Source of the DNA: Lasioglossum baleicum
Lineage: Eukaryota; Arthropoda; Insecta; Hymenoptera; Halictidae
Assembly: GCF_051020765.1 (NCBI RefSeq)
Contig: NC_134934.1
Span: forward strand, 1,116,001-1,180,000
Length of the DNA stretch: 64,000 nt
Reading direction: 5' to 3'
The position numbers and the translations under genes were made by a program. The notes below the pieces were generated by a model. That model was not told the DNA's origin. It was given only the letters and a program-made list of their open reading frames with translations, and did not search any database. Numbering within the stretch: the stretch's first letter is position 1; every line of letters begins with the position of its first letter. Shown in pieces: positions 1-11,426 of this stretch.

Positions 1-1514
1 TCTCTATCGGCAGTTTCTGTTTTCTAAGGAGTTAGTTTAGTAGCAGATAGATGCGCCTGTAAATTGCCAACATTAAATCTGTAGAGTATAGGACTTACGT
101 ATTTACCAGAAAAAGGCGTGAAAACAAATTCGAAAGGCTCAAGAAAATAATGCAATTCAACCGATGTCCTATGTTCAGAATTAGTGATCAAAATTTTACA
201 TGGAAATATGTATCTCGAAACTGAAAGTATGTGACATGCAGCGTTCTTGCTAACAACCACAGAAATAATCAACAAATGTTGAAGGCACATTTTCTGTGCT
301 TTCCCATTGACTGAACGGATAATTTTTCTTGTAGACAGTTTCGCGGAAACAAACGAGTCGCTGTCGATACAAGACGTTAAAGAAACCTACCGGATAAAAT
401 TCTACTTGTTCCTCAGAGTCGCCTACTCTACCACAACAGGCCATAACTCTCATGCTCAAGCAGCGGCGCGTTCTACTAGGTTTCACCGGTGTCGTGCGTA
501 TAAGCTTCATCGAGTGTAGAAGTCGACCGCTCAACGGATTTCCTGGCCAATGCTCGCAAGCGAGCAGAGCGGAGCGGAGCAGAGCAGAGCTGAACTCTCT
601 CGAGCGCCGGTTACACGCTTTCGCACTCTGTCTCCTTCGACCCCGGAAAAATCGAAAGCCCGTTGGAACGCGGGACTCCCTGGTAATTTCCACGATTCCG
701 GGAATGTCGCGAGACTCGCGACAAGCGAGCCGAGACCGCGAGGAATTTGCAACCCATTTTGCCGGCGTTGCCGTACAAATGGAATAATTTGTCTTCGCCC
801 TCCCAGCGCCAACCTCTCTCGCGGTCGAACGAATTGAATAAATGAGAAAAACCGCTGCAAAAAGAGATTAAGTCGACGCCACAGTTAAAACATTAAAGAA
901 CAAGAAGAAAACATTTTTGCATGATAGATAGCGTGAGGTACCCGATTAAAATCCTTTAAGAAATTCTTCAATTTTATAAATGGTTCATTGAAGTATCTGC
1001 TGTAACAAGCTGCTCTCAAAATAAAAATCATCAAATTGGTTTGTAAGTAATTAGTGAATTATATATTGAAGAAAAAATAGATATACCAAAGGATGCATCG
1101 CGAACGCAGAGATTAATATCTATATCTGAAGAAACAGCCCAATTGATGAAATGATCCTGGTGTACGACTCGAATGTGTAAACGTATCAATTTCACAGGTA
1201 AAGTCTTCGATGCGACCGGCACTCGAAAAATACGTGTCGTTTGATTCCCCAGAGTTCGCAGTCGACGTAAACGTTCGCAAAATACAGGGTGGTTTTCGAG
1301 TGGTCCGTGAAAGGGGCTAAAGTTCGCGGAGCGGAGAGGGCACACGCGAGGCGCGTATTCGAGCCGACTCGAGTTATGCAAATTAAATGGAATTATTTTC
1401 CCGTCCCGCGGCTGAAAAGCCCCGGTTTGGAAAGTCTCCGGAGTGTGGCGGAGTAGGGGATGTGGATGCGCTCGTGAAAAACGAAGAATTCTTCAGACCG
1501 CGGAACGATATCCG

Positions 1515-1566
<52 letters not shown>
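1515..1566. repeat. Compound (GT)n(GA)n microsatellite
   Basis: An uninterrupted GT run of about 14 bases passes directly into a GA run of about 38 bases. It is a simple-sequence tract likely to vary in length between individuals. The flanks are GC-rich. Open frames read through it on the minus strand encode only Ser-Leu and His-Thr repeats and are artefacts. Confidence 0.95.
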
Positions 1567-1569
<3 letters not shown>

Positions 1570-2917
1570 TACATATGTGGGCGTGGGCGTGTGCGAGCCC
1601 GTCAAAAGGAGCATGAATACGCGAGGCTTTCCAGCCGATCTCTCTTGTGAAGATTAAATGCGACGATCCCTTTTTCTCACCGATATTCCGCCGACCCGTT
1701 CAACTCTGCTCGCGAGGGCGACCGGAAGTCCGCCTTTCTACCATCATTTTCCCGAACCGCGAGAACTTCCGGTGAGATCCGAGCGATTTGCATCCCAACG
1801 GTGTCGCGGTAGATGGAAATCGCACGATTAGGCGACCACTTCTCCATTTGCATTCTCACGAACCCATTTTTGGGATCCAAGGAGTTGCACCGATATTTCC
1901 TCGCGCGAGTTCTTTCACAACTATTAGGTGTAGATATCAATTCTTTCATATTTGTATCGACAGACAAAATGTTACTGCATAATAAAAATGTGAATTCTTA
2001 AATTCGTCGAAGTAACCGCCAGATTTTCTTGCTACTCCTGCGTCCCGCAATAAATTCGCCCAATTTCTCACAAAGCGGCTGAAATCTGTACTCCCCGTTG
2101 AACCTCTAAAATTGAACAGACGTGCGCACACGTTCGCAAATGCTTGTATAATGCAGCAGACGGGTTGTTAGCACAGCCATTAACGAAACCACGTCAGGAA
2201 CGACGGTAGAATCGTTTCGTGCCCGGTTTAAAAATTAATTTCCTCCCGGGACGGGTAGACGACGTCGACGGCGAAACCGCGGGTTTCATTTAGTCCGGCA
2301 TGGCATAAGAAATGCATCCAGCTTTATATATCCGGGGCGCGTTTATTCAGAAAATAATGGAGTGCTGTTCATCGGTACAAGCGATGGGAAAAGCCGATCG
2401 GGCGGCCCGAAAAGAAAAAAAAAACACTGGACTCCCAAAGGCAAAACGGAAGGGGCTGCGAGTGACATAACGCCGGAGTGACTCTTTAGAATTGACACCG
2501 GGGGACAAAGCGACAAAGTGTTACAAGCATGCTTCTTCCGGCGATTGTCCCTGCTGCCTGCGATCATTACAACGCCGGCTACGTGACCGGATTCGCGATC
2601 GATCTTCCTCGGCGCGCAGCGCGGCGCGGCGAGCCGCTCGCCGACGATCGATGCGAAAAACGATTCGCAGAGACGCGGAACGCGCGACAAAGCGTCCCTA
2701 ATCCTCTCCTCTGGCCTCTGCGCTGCTTACGGTCCAATTCCGCGACTTCGATGACAAATAAACTGTGCTCTGATCCCGCTGCCAACCAAAACTTCCTAGG
2801 TCACGATTAACCGCACTTTGCGCGAGGAGCTGATCAGAAGATACCTCCTATTAGTCTGACAATGAGGACTGTCTCATCGAATGCTCCTGATCATCCTCCT
2901 GGATCATTTTTATGAAT

Positions 2918-3054
2918 GACATTTCTGTATGTACTTTCAAGAACGATTTGTATAAATTACATTTTTTTATATACACCTCCATGTATGAATGGAATTTCTT
3001 TATGTACTTTCAAGAACGATTTTTATGAACGAAATTTTTGTGTGTATGAACTTT
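2918..3054. repeat. Two-copy tandem repeat, about 73 bp unit
   Basis: The segment ATTTCTGTATGTACTTTCAA followed by GAACGATTT recurs about 73 bp later as ATTTCTTTATGTACTTTCAA plus GAACGATTT, with related downstream sequence including a shared TATGAA motif. The copies have diverged by point changes, so the duplication is not recent. No gene or element boundary is visible around it. Confidence 0.7.
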
Positions 3055-3316
3055 TACGCGCCACTTTTATCGATCACCTATCTCTAACCCTTATACGTTC
3101 CTAAAATTCACCCATTTACTTATTTCACATACTGTGTAATTATTGATCCCTTTATGTCTATGTTGTGAGATGTATTTCTTTAAAATGTGACAAATAAAAC
3201 GTAATTTGCCTACTTATCGTGTAGAAGAAAAATGGATGAATTTATCATCCCAGTCTCTTTTATGCAACTATTTTTCAGAAGCGTATGAGGGTTAAGTACT
3301 TCCAGGTACCAGAATA

Positions 3317-3529
3317 TTAACCCTTGCAAGTCGGATCTATTTTAATTAGAAAATTAAACATTTCTTCCGACCTAGAATAACTCCATTGTATATGATTTTT
3401 TTCGTTTTATGGATATGAGATTGATATAACACCTCATATAGTAGTTAAACCTGTAGTAATTGATTACATAGATACCAACTCATTTAAGTGGTGGTGAAGC
3501 TAAGTCACCCCTCAACTGTCAAGGGCTAA
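3317..3529. mobile_element. piggyBac-like MITE (CCCTTGC family), copy 1
   Basis: The left end reads TTAA followed by CCCTTGCAAGTCGG, and the right end reads GACAGTTGAGG-type sequence inverted, closing with CAAGGGCTAA. The termini are therefore inverted repeats abutting TTAA on the left and CTAA (one change) on the right. TTAA target duplication with CCC-starting ends is the piggyBac hallmark. The first about 65 bases, inverted, match the right end of a second copy at 11363-11426, including the motif TTCTTCCGACCTAGAATAA. At about 213 bp it has no coding capacity and must have been mobilised in trans. Confidence 0.65.
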
Positions 3530-4865
3530 CAAAAGTTGTGTAAATGCTTGCCGGTAGCGACTTTATCAACTAAATATTTTCAAAGTACTTTCTAGTAGTC
3601 GAATAAACTTTTACACCGCAACGCAGATGTGTTTTTTTAGAGAAGGTTCGAAAGTGAACGAATTCAGTTCAACATCTTCGAGTTGGTTGGCAGCGTGATT
3701 CCCAGAACACACCGTGTATAAATAATAATATCGACATTATCCACAATGGGTTGTGTAATAAGGGAGCCGAGCGTAGAGACTTGTTGACCCATATTTCCCG
3801 GAGTTTTCCACGCGGCAAGAGTCTCACGACGGTGCAGCAGCCCGCGACGAGTCAAGCGAATTCGGATTTCGAGAAAATTGGCGGAACCCAGGGGCCGTGG
3901 GACAGCGAGAAGCCTACGGACTCTTCTCCGAGTTTCCAATCTCGTTCTACCGTGAAATTAATTCAGTCTCTGCCGGCCACCCTCGCCGAATTCCCCCCGG
4001 AACCACCCTCGCCAACAGGAACCAGCGTTGCACACTGGCAAAGAGTCGATTAAGTCGACGCCTCGACATCGAGATGCGTTTACGCTGTAATTCTCCAGAT
4101 GTGTCTGTTTTCCGCTTTCTAATTGTCCGCGTATCGATCCGAGCCCTCGACAGTCATTAAACTTCAACGGGAAAGCAAATTGTTTGATACAGAAATGGCA
4201 ATTTGCGGAATGGCGGTCCGGTCTCGTTCAAATGGAGGCCAATCACCCTCTTACGTTCCTGGATCTTTTCTGACCCAATCATCTGTTTACTTGTGTAATA
4301 CTACATTTACGAAATTACGATGTCGTAATTTGTTTAAAGATTGCTTCTACATTTGAGCAAAGTGTAAAAACATTAAGTGTAAAGTGTTCAATTAAAGATC
4401 ACAACAGAATGAACAATTTCAAGGCAACATTCGTTTTCTGAACATTTGCTTATGCACTATCTACAGTCGTCCTTCTCAGACATCAATGAAAAACGTTGCG
4501 ACTTTGAACATTTAACCGAGAGATATTTTCATAATGAATATTCATTGTGAAGCGAATGTAAATGTACGACGTAATTGATGTTATTATACCCATTATGGCG
4601 TAATTAAAATTCAAAATCGCTTGGTAAACAAACTGAGATAGACAAAAAAAAATGCTAAACGTAATTCTTAAACACTTCAATTGATTTTTATTGCAGACAT
4701 TTATTTATTTCATATAATAAGTGAATCATTGCAATCAATGCAATCAATGCAAAGCGTTAAACAAACCTAGTTCATATGTAACATACAATGTAGTATATTT
4801 TAGATAATTCGATAAGGTCGTGCCCGCTTTTCATGGATGTTCATCATTCATAGATGATGTTCTTT
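3530..4865. other. Non-genic stretch
   Basis: Mixed AT-rich sequence with a GC-richer patch at about 3750-4060. Several frames are open on both strands in the patch, but none has a recognisable domain, good start context or paired splice sites. A short direct repeat of CAATCAATG units lies at 4732-4750. I see nothing else. Confidence 0.4.
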
Positions 4866-5055
4866 TCTAATTGTAGAAAAGAATGGCGACCATATAATTT
4901 TATAATAGAAAAGAGTGGTGACAATATAATTCTTTTTTCTAATTGTAGAAAAGAATGGTGACTATATAATTTTATATTTTCTAATTGCAGAAAAGAATGG
5001 TGACTACATAATTTTATATTTTCTAATTGCAGAAAAGAATGTTGACTATATAATT
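4866..5055. repeat. Tandem repeat, 42-bp units, about five copies
   Basis: Units begin with CTAATTGTAGAAAAGAATGG or CTAATTGCAGAAAAGAATGG, followed by TGACTATATAATTTTATATTTT. The two central units (4939-4980 and 4981-5022) are exactly 42 bp and differ at only a few positions; the outer ones are shortened or diverged. Every unit carries a CTAAT...TTGYAG string that mimics a branch point plus splice acceptor. No open frame runs through the array. Confidence 0.85.
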
Positions 5056-5884
5056 GATTAATAAAGCTGTACTCTTTAAAATTTAACCATCGAATTTCAT
5101 TTTAAAATCGGGCACCAACTTATGCAATCATCTGATAGAATAATTTTTTCAGAAGAAACATTTCTTGGAGGGGGTGAAACCAACCCCTAAAGCGATGCGT
5201 TGTCCTTTAACGTAAATTCGACTCTATCATTATATCATAATAAACTTTGTCCCCGAGCCATAATTACATAATAAACGAGCCACAATTGAACAGTAATTTT
5301 CGAAGACAGTTCCGACGATTTGCCGTGAAACAATGGAGCACAATTTTTGCGGGTACCTCGTTCGCGGTAAGGAATTACAGTTTCCCGGTTAAAATTGTTT
5401 TACAGCTATTTGCTCGCGATGTTTGTCTTTCATTCGCGAATGTATTTAGCCATGTAAACACGGCGCGGACGAGCCCGTCCCGAACGACGACGACAATCAC
5501 CGTGGAAAGTCAAGCGTGTAAAAGTATGCGCAAAAAAAGAGCCGCGTAATCATTGCTCGGCGATTAGGCGCATACGCGAGTTGCCAGGAGTCGTCGTAAC
5601 AGTCTGTTATTTAACGTTTAGTTTAACCGTGAAATGGTCGCATGCGGAATGACCGGACTGTGACCTGCTTAGCAGACTCGGACGAGAAGAAAAGGGGAAA
5701 TTCGCTGTGGAAACCGGTGGAAGCCCGTTGCGCAAATCAATTATTTACGGTGCGATAAACCTGATTGAAATCGTGGAAAACGAACTCGTGATTTCGTTAT
5801 GGAAATAGCGGCGAAAGAGATAATCGCGAGTGCAAATTCTTTTTCGGCGGTTCGTGCGTTCGGAGACAAAGCAAGTGTATCGTA
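5056..5884. other. Non-genic stretch
   Basis: AT-rich start followed by a moderately GC-rich segment (5247-5860). A 100-codon frame at 5247-5549 and an 85-codon frame at 5799-6056 are open, but the second runs into an inverted-repeat element and neither resembles a known family. No RNA gene or promoter is recognised. Confidence 0.4.
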
Positions 5885-6496
5885 CGGGTTACCCTTGGTT
5901 CGTCGACAACCCATTTCACCGACACTGTTTTCATCGACACAACTTAAACAACTTTCGTTAACACTATGTTTTCATCGATACGGTCAAATCGTAGACATGT
6001 GTTTTCATCGACAGTACATCTTTAGCGACCAGTTTGAGTTCAGTCATTTCCACTGACACCAAATTCGTGTATTTGCTAATGTAGATTAATCGTTATTATC
6101 ATTGTTATTTAGATCAAAGTTTTTATTGCTATTTTATTAATCAGAATTTCCTCAAATAAACAAACTTCATTAATAGGTATACACAAATTAATAAAAAATC
6201 ATAATATTTCATTTAATGTCGAACATAATTGTGTAAATACATATATATAAAATGTGAATAAACAGAACGAATGCTACGAATGTACATATGTAGACTACAA
6301 AACATAACAGAATTGTACAATAATTACACAAATATCAAGTAATGAAATTAAAGCGATATGAATAATGAACTCAAACCTGTGGTTAAACACGGACTGTCGA
6401 TGAAAATATGTGTCAACGACTTGACCGTGTCGACGGAAGTTACTGTCGGTCAAACAGTGTCGGTGAAATGGGTTGTCGGCGAACCAAGGGTAACCT
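5885..6496. mobile_element. Fold-back element with reiterated GTCGGTGAAA motifs
   Basis: The left arm (about 5885-6043) and right arm (about 6364-6496) are inverted copies. Both contain GGTTACCCTTGGTTCG, ACCCATTTCACCGACACTGT, TTTTCATCGACAG and a TTTGAGTTCA-like inner end. The arms are separated by about 320 bp of very AT-rich sequence. Within the right arm the motif GTCGRYGAAA recurs at 14-22 bp spacing (GTCGATGAAA, GTCGACGGAA, GTCGGTCAAA, GTCGGTGAAA, GTCGGCGAAC). Long inverted arms with an AT-rich centre fit a non-autonomous fold-back transposon, and the reiterations could be transposase-binding sites. I could not fix a target duplication, so the outer limits and superfamily are unknown. A looser match to the motif occurs at about 8328-8360. 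Confidence 0.65.
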
Positions 6497-9400
6497 GTAC
6501 TGTACAGGGTGTATAAAAAGTAGAACAAAAAAGATACAAGACATTTGTAAAGGAAACTTGCCGCAAAATTGTTTACAACAAGGAAAATTGTTGTTAAAGT
6601 TTGTTTTTACATCAGTACATTCTACTCATCGAGAAGAGAAAAAGTTTGAACGGAGCCACATGTCGCAAACAAATAGTTATTGAGATATAAGCTGTTCTTG
6701 CAAGTTCTTGCAAAATTTGATTGTGTAGAATTATACGTATAGACAAAAGCCTACTAATGCAGTCCACACAGAGACAAACGAAATTTAATTGTACTGTACA
6801 TTCACCCCTAGAACGGATGACTATTACTTTTTATACGTTTCAGCGTATTTTCAGATAGCAGAGAAGTATTTTAGTACGGATAAGTACATAAACTGTTGGA
6901 AAGAATTTTATAAATCGCCTCCGTAATTTCTAGGCTATTTTAATCAGTCTATTTTTGCGTTATCGTATTTTTATTAAAGCATACGGGGTGTCTCCGATAC
7001 GGTAATGTAACTAAGAAAGGGGCGAATTAGTATCGAAAAGCGCGTTGAAAATTTCTATTAAAATCTATCCACTTTGTAGCAGTTTTGAGCTGTTTGAAAT
7101 GATTATGGTTGCACCATCAGTTTATATTAAAAAGAAAAGTTTGTAGTGAAACAATGTAATACAAAAAATAAATAAAAAAGATACATATATTAAAAAATAA
7201 ATTGAAAAATTTCTACCGCTACTCGGAGCGACTTGTTGGCTTGAAATGAAAATTGTCGTCGCCGTTCTAAATCTTCGAAGAAATTCTCATCCGAGAACGA
7301 CAGACTTCAGAAGGTATTAGAGAGCAAGAAGTTCGATAGAGCCGGCGAAAAAGTACAGGCTCTCGGAAAAACGCGTGGAACAGGGGCGAAGAACCCGATG
7401 ATTTTTTCGTCCACCGAGCCGTGCCACCAGTAATTACACCCTAATCACGGCGCACATCGTGAAAGTAGAGCTCCCGCCGTGTTTCTCTCCTTTTCTTCAC
7501 CCCAGATAATTACGTTTACGAGTGTCGCCAGAGTTTTAAGACCGACCTCGAAATTTTTCATACTTTCGCGACGGACTCCGGGTGTTCCGGTTCGTAGTTC
7601 CGCCTCGGACGAAATTATTTCCGGGAAAATCGGGCTCTCGCGCCGTCTGATTACGGTTCAGAAAAACCCCATTTTATTCGAAATTTTTATTTAAACAAAA
7701 TGTTTGCCCAACTCTGGATATCGTTTACTTGCAACGATTAGTACAAATTACAAGTAAAACAGTATAAAATCTAATTCAGGAACAGAGTAGGTAAACGTTT
7801 CGTGGTTTGCTTGTTCATAATTAATATGACAAGCTATATTTATCTACCGCGGCGTTTTCGAACGATTATTACGTCCAGAAACATTATTTTTCATGTTTTC
7901 CTGAAAAATGGTCAACTACCGACACGAGGTCAATTAGTGGTGCTTTTACATTATAATTTACTAAAATTTCTCGTGCTAATTCTAGTAGCAAATACTTCAT
8001 TGTTTAAGGGTAGCAACCCTCACGTCAAAAGTTTTCTCTGTAACGACACGAGGTGTCTATTATTGTTTCGCGAACCCTGTAAAATTCTGCGAAGCCAAGT
8101 AAAAAGTAAATAGTTGGTTGACGTTCTTTGTTAACGTTCTTGTCTCTTTCCTACCACCGTTCATACACGAGCCAGCTAAAAAAAGAGAACTATCGGCAGT
8201 TCCTGGAATTACCGGTGACGATATGAACAAGTCGGTGACTGTGTATGCACGACTTTCGGAGTTGCTGTTGATCAATATTGTTGTCGGTTAGTAGTGACGT
8301 CAGTCGAACCTGGTTCCAATGAATTCACGTCGGTGAAAACGATATATCGGCGAAGTCTGTGTCAATGCGACCCACAGCTAGACAATTGCGTTCACCGATA
8401 ATGATTAGATTACGAATCTTGAGCATTTACACCTGATTCTCTTGACACCTGATTATCTAATTAAAACGATTATCACAGGCAAGAAATTTCTATTTTATTT
8501 CGCGCTCTTGATGCTGGATTGTGAAAACGTGAAATTGCGTAAACGTGGAAGATTTAGTGATAATTGTCTTGGTTCTACTGTAAACATTTGTGTAAATGGA
8601 CCTCGGTCCGTTCATAATAAATAATAATAATAATAATAATTGTTATCGCAAGAATTATCGAGCGTTAAAAGAAACCGCTGAAATTGTTTGCGATTTCGAT
8701 CATAATAATAAACGATTTTATTCGATATTAATTAATATGCTAAAATTTTCAGGAATTAAATAAATATCTTTCCATCTTGGGAATTCTCGTAACGGTGGGT
8801 ATACTCAAAAATAGAATAAAGTTAAAAACTCAGTTAAACGCACACCCCGACATTTGATTTTGTTCTGTAAAGAAAATTGAAGTTACTCATGCCAAAGGCA
8901 GGAAGTTTGTATCGATCCATCCGGTTTTTCATGAGTTTGTGAACCCCGTTCGAAATCGATCGAAGTGCGGGGCTTTCCCGGAGTTTCCCGGCGTTTGCGG
9001 CAGAATTATCGTCAATTTACGATGATTATCGGCGACGCGAGCTACCGTGCGCCGATTGGTATTGTGTTCGGCGCAATTTCCGCCCGGCGGAAGTGATAAT
9101 TCGGCCGCGAGTTTTCGCGACGCAAAATGACGAAACGATTAAAATCGTTCGCGTAGAGGACACGCAGCGAGCGCGAGACTATTGTTGAATTTAGCTGGCG
9201 AAACGTGGAAACGAGTTTATACCGACTGAAACGGTGCCATTTTCCGAGAGATTTACCATTGCGTGCGATTTCTGCTTGCGCATATACTCGCAGCTGCATA
9301 AACTAACGTGAAACATGCATTCCCTTTTCAAGTACATTTGTTATTTAAAGTATGTATTCAAAAATTGCTCGACGCCACGCTTTTACAAAAATCACGAACA

Positions 9401-9771
9401 AATATATTTTCGGTCTGCTCGAATGAATGAGTGTGAATCTCTCGGCAGGAGAAGATGCGATGAAATGATTGTTTGCATTATGTAAAAGAAAGTTTCAGCA
9501 ATATTCAATTTGTGTACTCCATTTTTATTCTGTTTACTTACTTACGGCTGCCATTTTGTATTTATGTTTTCCTGGCTCTCGATTCTTAACCAGAGAAGAA
9601 GAGAAAATGATTAGTCCCTTACCTGCAACATAAAGAATCAGATGTTAGTATTACATCATTTTAAAGTACCGACAACAAATGTGTAGTAATAAGCAACAAA
9701 TTGTTTCTCGAAGCTGTTAGAATTTTAAAGAACTATCAATAATGTAATAAAAATACTTTCTCATAATTATA
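6497..9771. other. Non-genic stretch with possible TE ends
   Basis: AT-rich to about 7200, then mixed. TACAGGGTGTATAAAAAG at 6504-6521 and an inverted ATTACTTTTTATAC at about 6824 look like ends of a decayed TA-flanked element, but the right end does not close cleanly. An AAT/TAA microsatellite lies at 8614-8641. GC-richer patches at 7240-7680 and 8930-9300 are open in several frames without recognisable products. Nothing else is supported. Confidence 0.35.
8614..8641. repeat. (AAT)n microsatellite
   Basis: Short ATA/ATT trinucleotide run of about nine units following an imperfect start. It is a simple-sequence tract with no evident function. Confidence 0.85.
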
Positions 9772-10111
9772 CAGTTAGGAGCAAACCACTTACCACTTTT
9801 GATCGTTTATAACTTGTGAACCAATTAACCTATTTCAATGAAATTTTCGAAGCGTATATAATTTATACGAGTTGACCAAACACATCTTTTAAATTTTCGA
9901 TATCGGGCCAGCTAAAAAAGTCGTAAAAATCAATTTTTACTATTGTTTTTCACAATAACGACCAAATGCATTTTTTCAATATATTTTTTAGATGTCATTT
10001 ACTAAACTAATTTCTTCTAGCCTCACAGAGAAATTGAAGTCGTTTGGTCTATTCATAAAACAGCTATTCTGTGTGATTTAAACTGTGTGTGATCAGTTTT
10101 GCTCCTAACTG
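9772..10111. mobile_element. Tc1/mariner-type MITE with CAGTTAGGAGCAAA ends
   Basis: The left end is CAGTTAGGAGCAAA (9772-9785) preceded by TA. The right end is its reverse complement TTTGCTCCTAACTG, ending at 10111 and followed by TGTATA, so the expected TA lies two bases away. The interior (340 bp) is AT-rich with no open frame. Terminal inverted repeats beginning CAGT beside TA are typical of Tc1/mariner elements. It sits directly against a second element that begins at 10121. Confidence 0.7.
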
Positions 10112-10120
10112 TGTATAGGA

Positions 10121-10455
10121 CAGGGACGGACAAAGTGGCCGCTTAGGGCCCCGCGCTTGGAGCAGAGAATGTTTAGCTTGTAAAATGGTATAACAGGGCT
10201 GGCTACCGGTAACAGATATTTTTGGTAAAAAAAGGTCATTCAGTGTAGGACCCCTGATAAAATAATCGAACAATTCTGAAATCAAAATGTCAAGTTTGTG
10301 GCCTCTAGGTTGCCCTGTATGGAATTTTTTATTACTTTTCTTTTCTTGCTTATGACTTAATGAGAATTTTCTTGAAACTTTTTTTGGAGGAAGGGGGAGG
10401 GGGTGTGCGAAATTTTGGACCGCTTAGGGCCGCCACTTGTCTTGATCCGCCCCTA
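10121..10455. mobile_element. hAT-like non-autonomous element (CAGGGACGGA ends)
   Basis: The left end reads CAGGGACGGACAAAGTGGCC and is followed by GCTTAGGGCC. The right end, inverted, reads TAGGGGCGGATCAAGACAAG and then TGGCGGCCC. Imperfect terminal inverted repeats of the CAGGGRCGGA type are common in hAT elements. I could not find a matching 8-bp duplication (GTATAGGA on the left, ATACACGG on the right), so the superfamily is tentative. It has no coding capacity. Confidence 0.5.
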
Positions 10456-11192
10456 ATACACGGTGTCGAATTGAACGTGTCACATTTAGATATAACTTTT
10501 AGACAAAAAAAGGCTGAGATGCATGAATTTCCGCAACATTTACAATTCAATTAGCCAATATTTTTTAGGCACACCTCCAACAGCGGTAGTAACGAATGAT
10601 CATCGACCATTCAACGACGCAATAAATCGCAGAACTTCGAACGGCGATATTAAATCGGAAATTTCTTCCAGGTCTCGCTCGCGAATAAAAGATACACTCG
10701 ATTCGATTCGATCAAATTACCGATATCCGAGCCCATGAATGGCTCGAGTGGCTTCGAGTTCGCGTGCTCTCCTTTGAATTGCTTCTGAAATAAAAACAAG
10801 AGAGGAAAAAAAAGAAGAAAAAGCCACAGTTCGTATGTATAATTAATCGTGCGAATTTTTGTCCCCGCGGCGAAAGCGTATTACAGAAATTAATTATTCA
10901 TCGCGCGCTGATTGCGTTCCAACGCTTCGATCTACTTTCCCATCGGCGAACTTTGAAACGATGTTAAGAGGGAAGCTTGACAGAGGCGGGAGAAAAAAAT
11001 GGGAAAAGAGGAGGAACGTGTTCGAGGATGGTACAGATTCTTTGAAGACGGTAACGAACGGCACTAAATACATATTTTTTTGATCGTGTAATTAAAGGGC
11101 TAATTAAATATTACTAGACATTTCAGTATTGTGTATGAGGTACTATATATATCAATTCCATATCCATAAAATGAAAAGAATCATATACTATG

Positions 11193-11426
11193 AAGTTATT
11201 CGAAGCCGGAAGAAATGTGTAATTTTAAAGTTAAAATTCATTTTTGCATTTTGCGTACTCATTTTTATTCTAAACACACAAAATCCGCAGTGTAATGATC
11301 AATTCCAATTACGATCGTGTGTTTTAGTAAAAATAACGAAGAGAATGCACGTAGAACAGCAATTATTCTAGGCCGGAAGAAATGTTTAATTTTCCAGTTA
11401 AAATAGCTCCGACTGCAAAGGGTTAA
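11193..11426. mobile_element. piggyBac-like MITE (CCCTTTGC family), copy 2, partial
   Basis: The right terminus GACTGCAAAGGGTTAA (TTAA at 11423-11426) and the about 60 bases before it, including TAGGCCGGAAGAAATGTTTA, are the reverse complement of the left end of the copy at 3317-3529. A diverged internal duplicate, with GAAGCCGGAAGAAATGTGTA, lies at about 11203-11245. No matching left terminus was found, so this copy is truncated or rearranged. Confidence 0.6.

Larger units (their letters stand above)
1..3316. other. Non-genic stretch with simple repeats and GC-rich islands
   Basis: I see no gene here that I can support. Islands at about 440-840, 1230-1380 and 2480-2780 are GC-richer and open in several frames on both strands at once, which is what base composition alone gives. 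The stretch contains a GT/GA microsatellite (1515-1566) and a 73-bp tandem duplication (2918-3054), listed separately. A short run at 567-592 repeats GAGCG/GAGCA units. A minus-strand open frame at 290-94 ends on a GTAAGT donor-like site, but I cannot tie it to a protein family. Confidence 0.5.

Noticed and set aside
1383..1614. Ser/Leu- and His/Thr-repeat ORFs on the minus strand
   Set aside because: They are translations of the GT/GA microsatellite.
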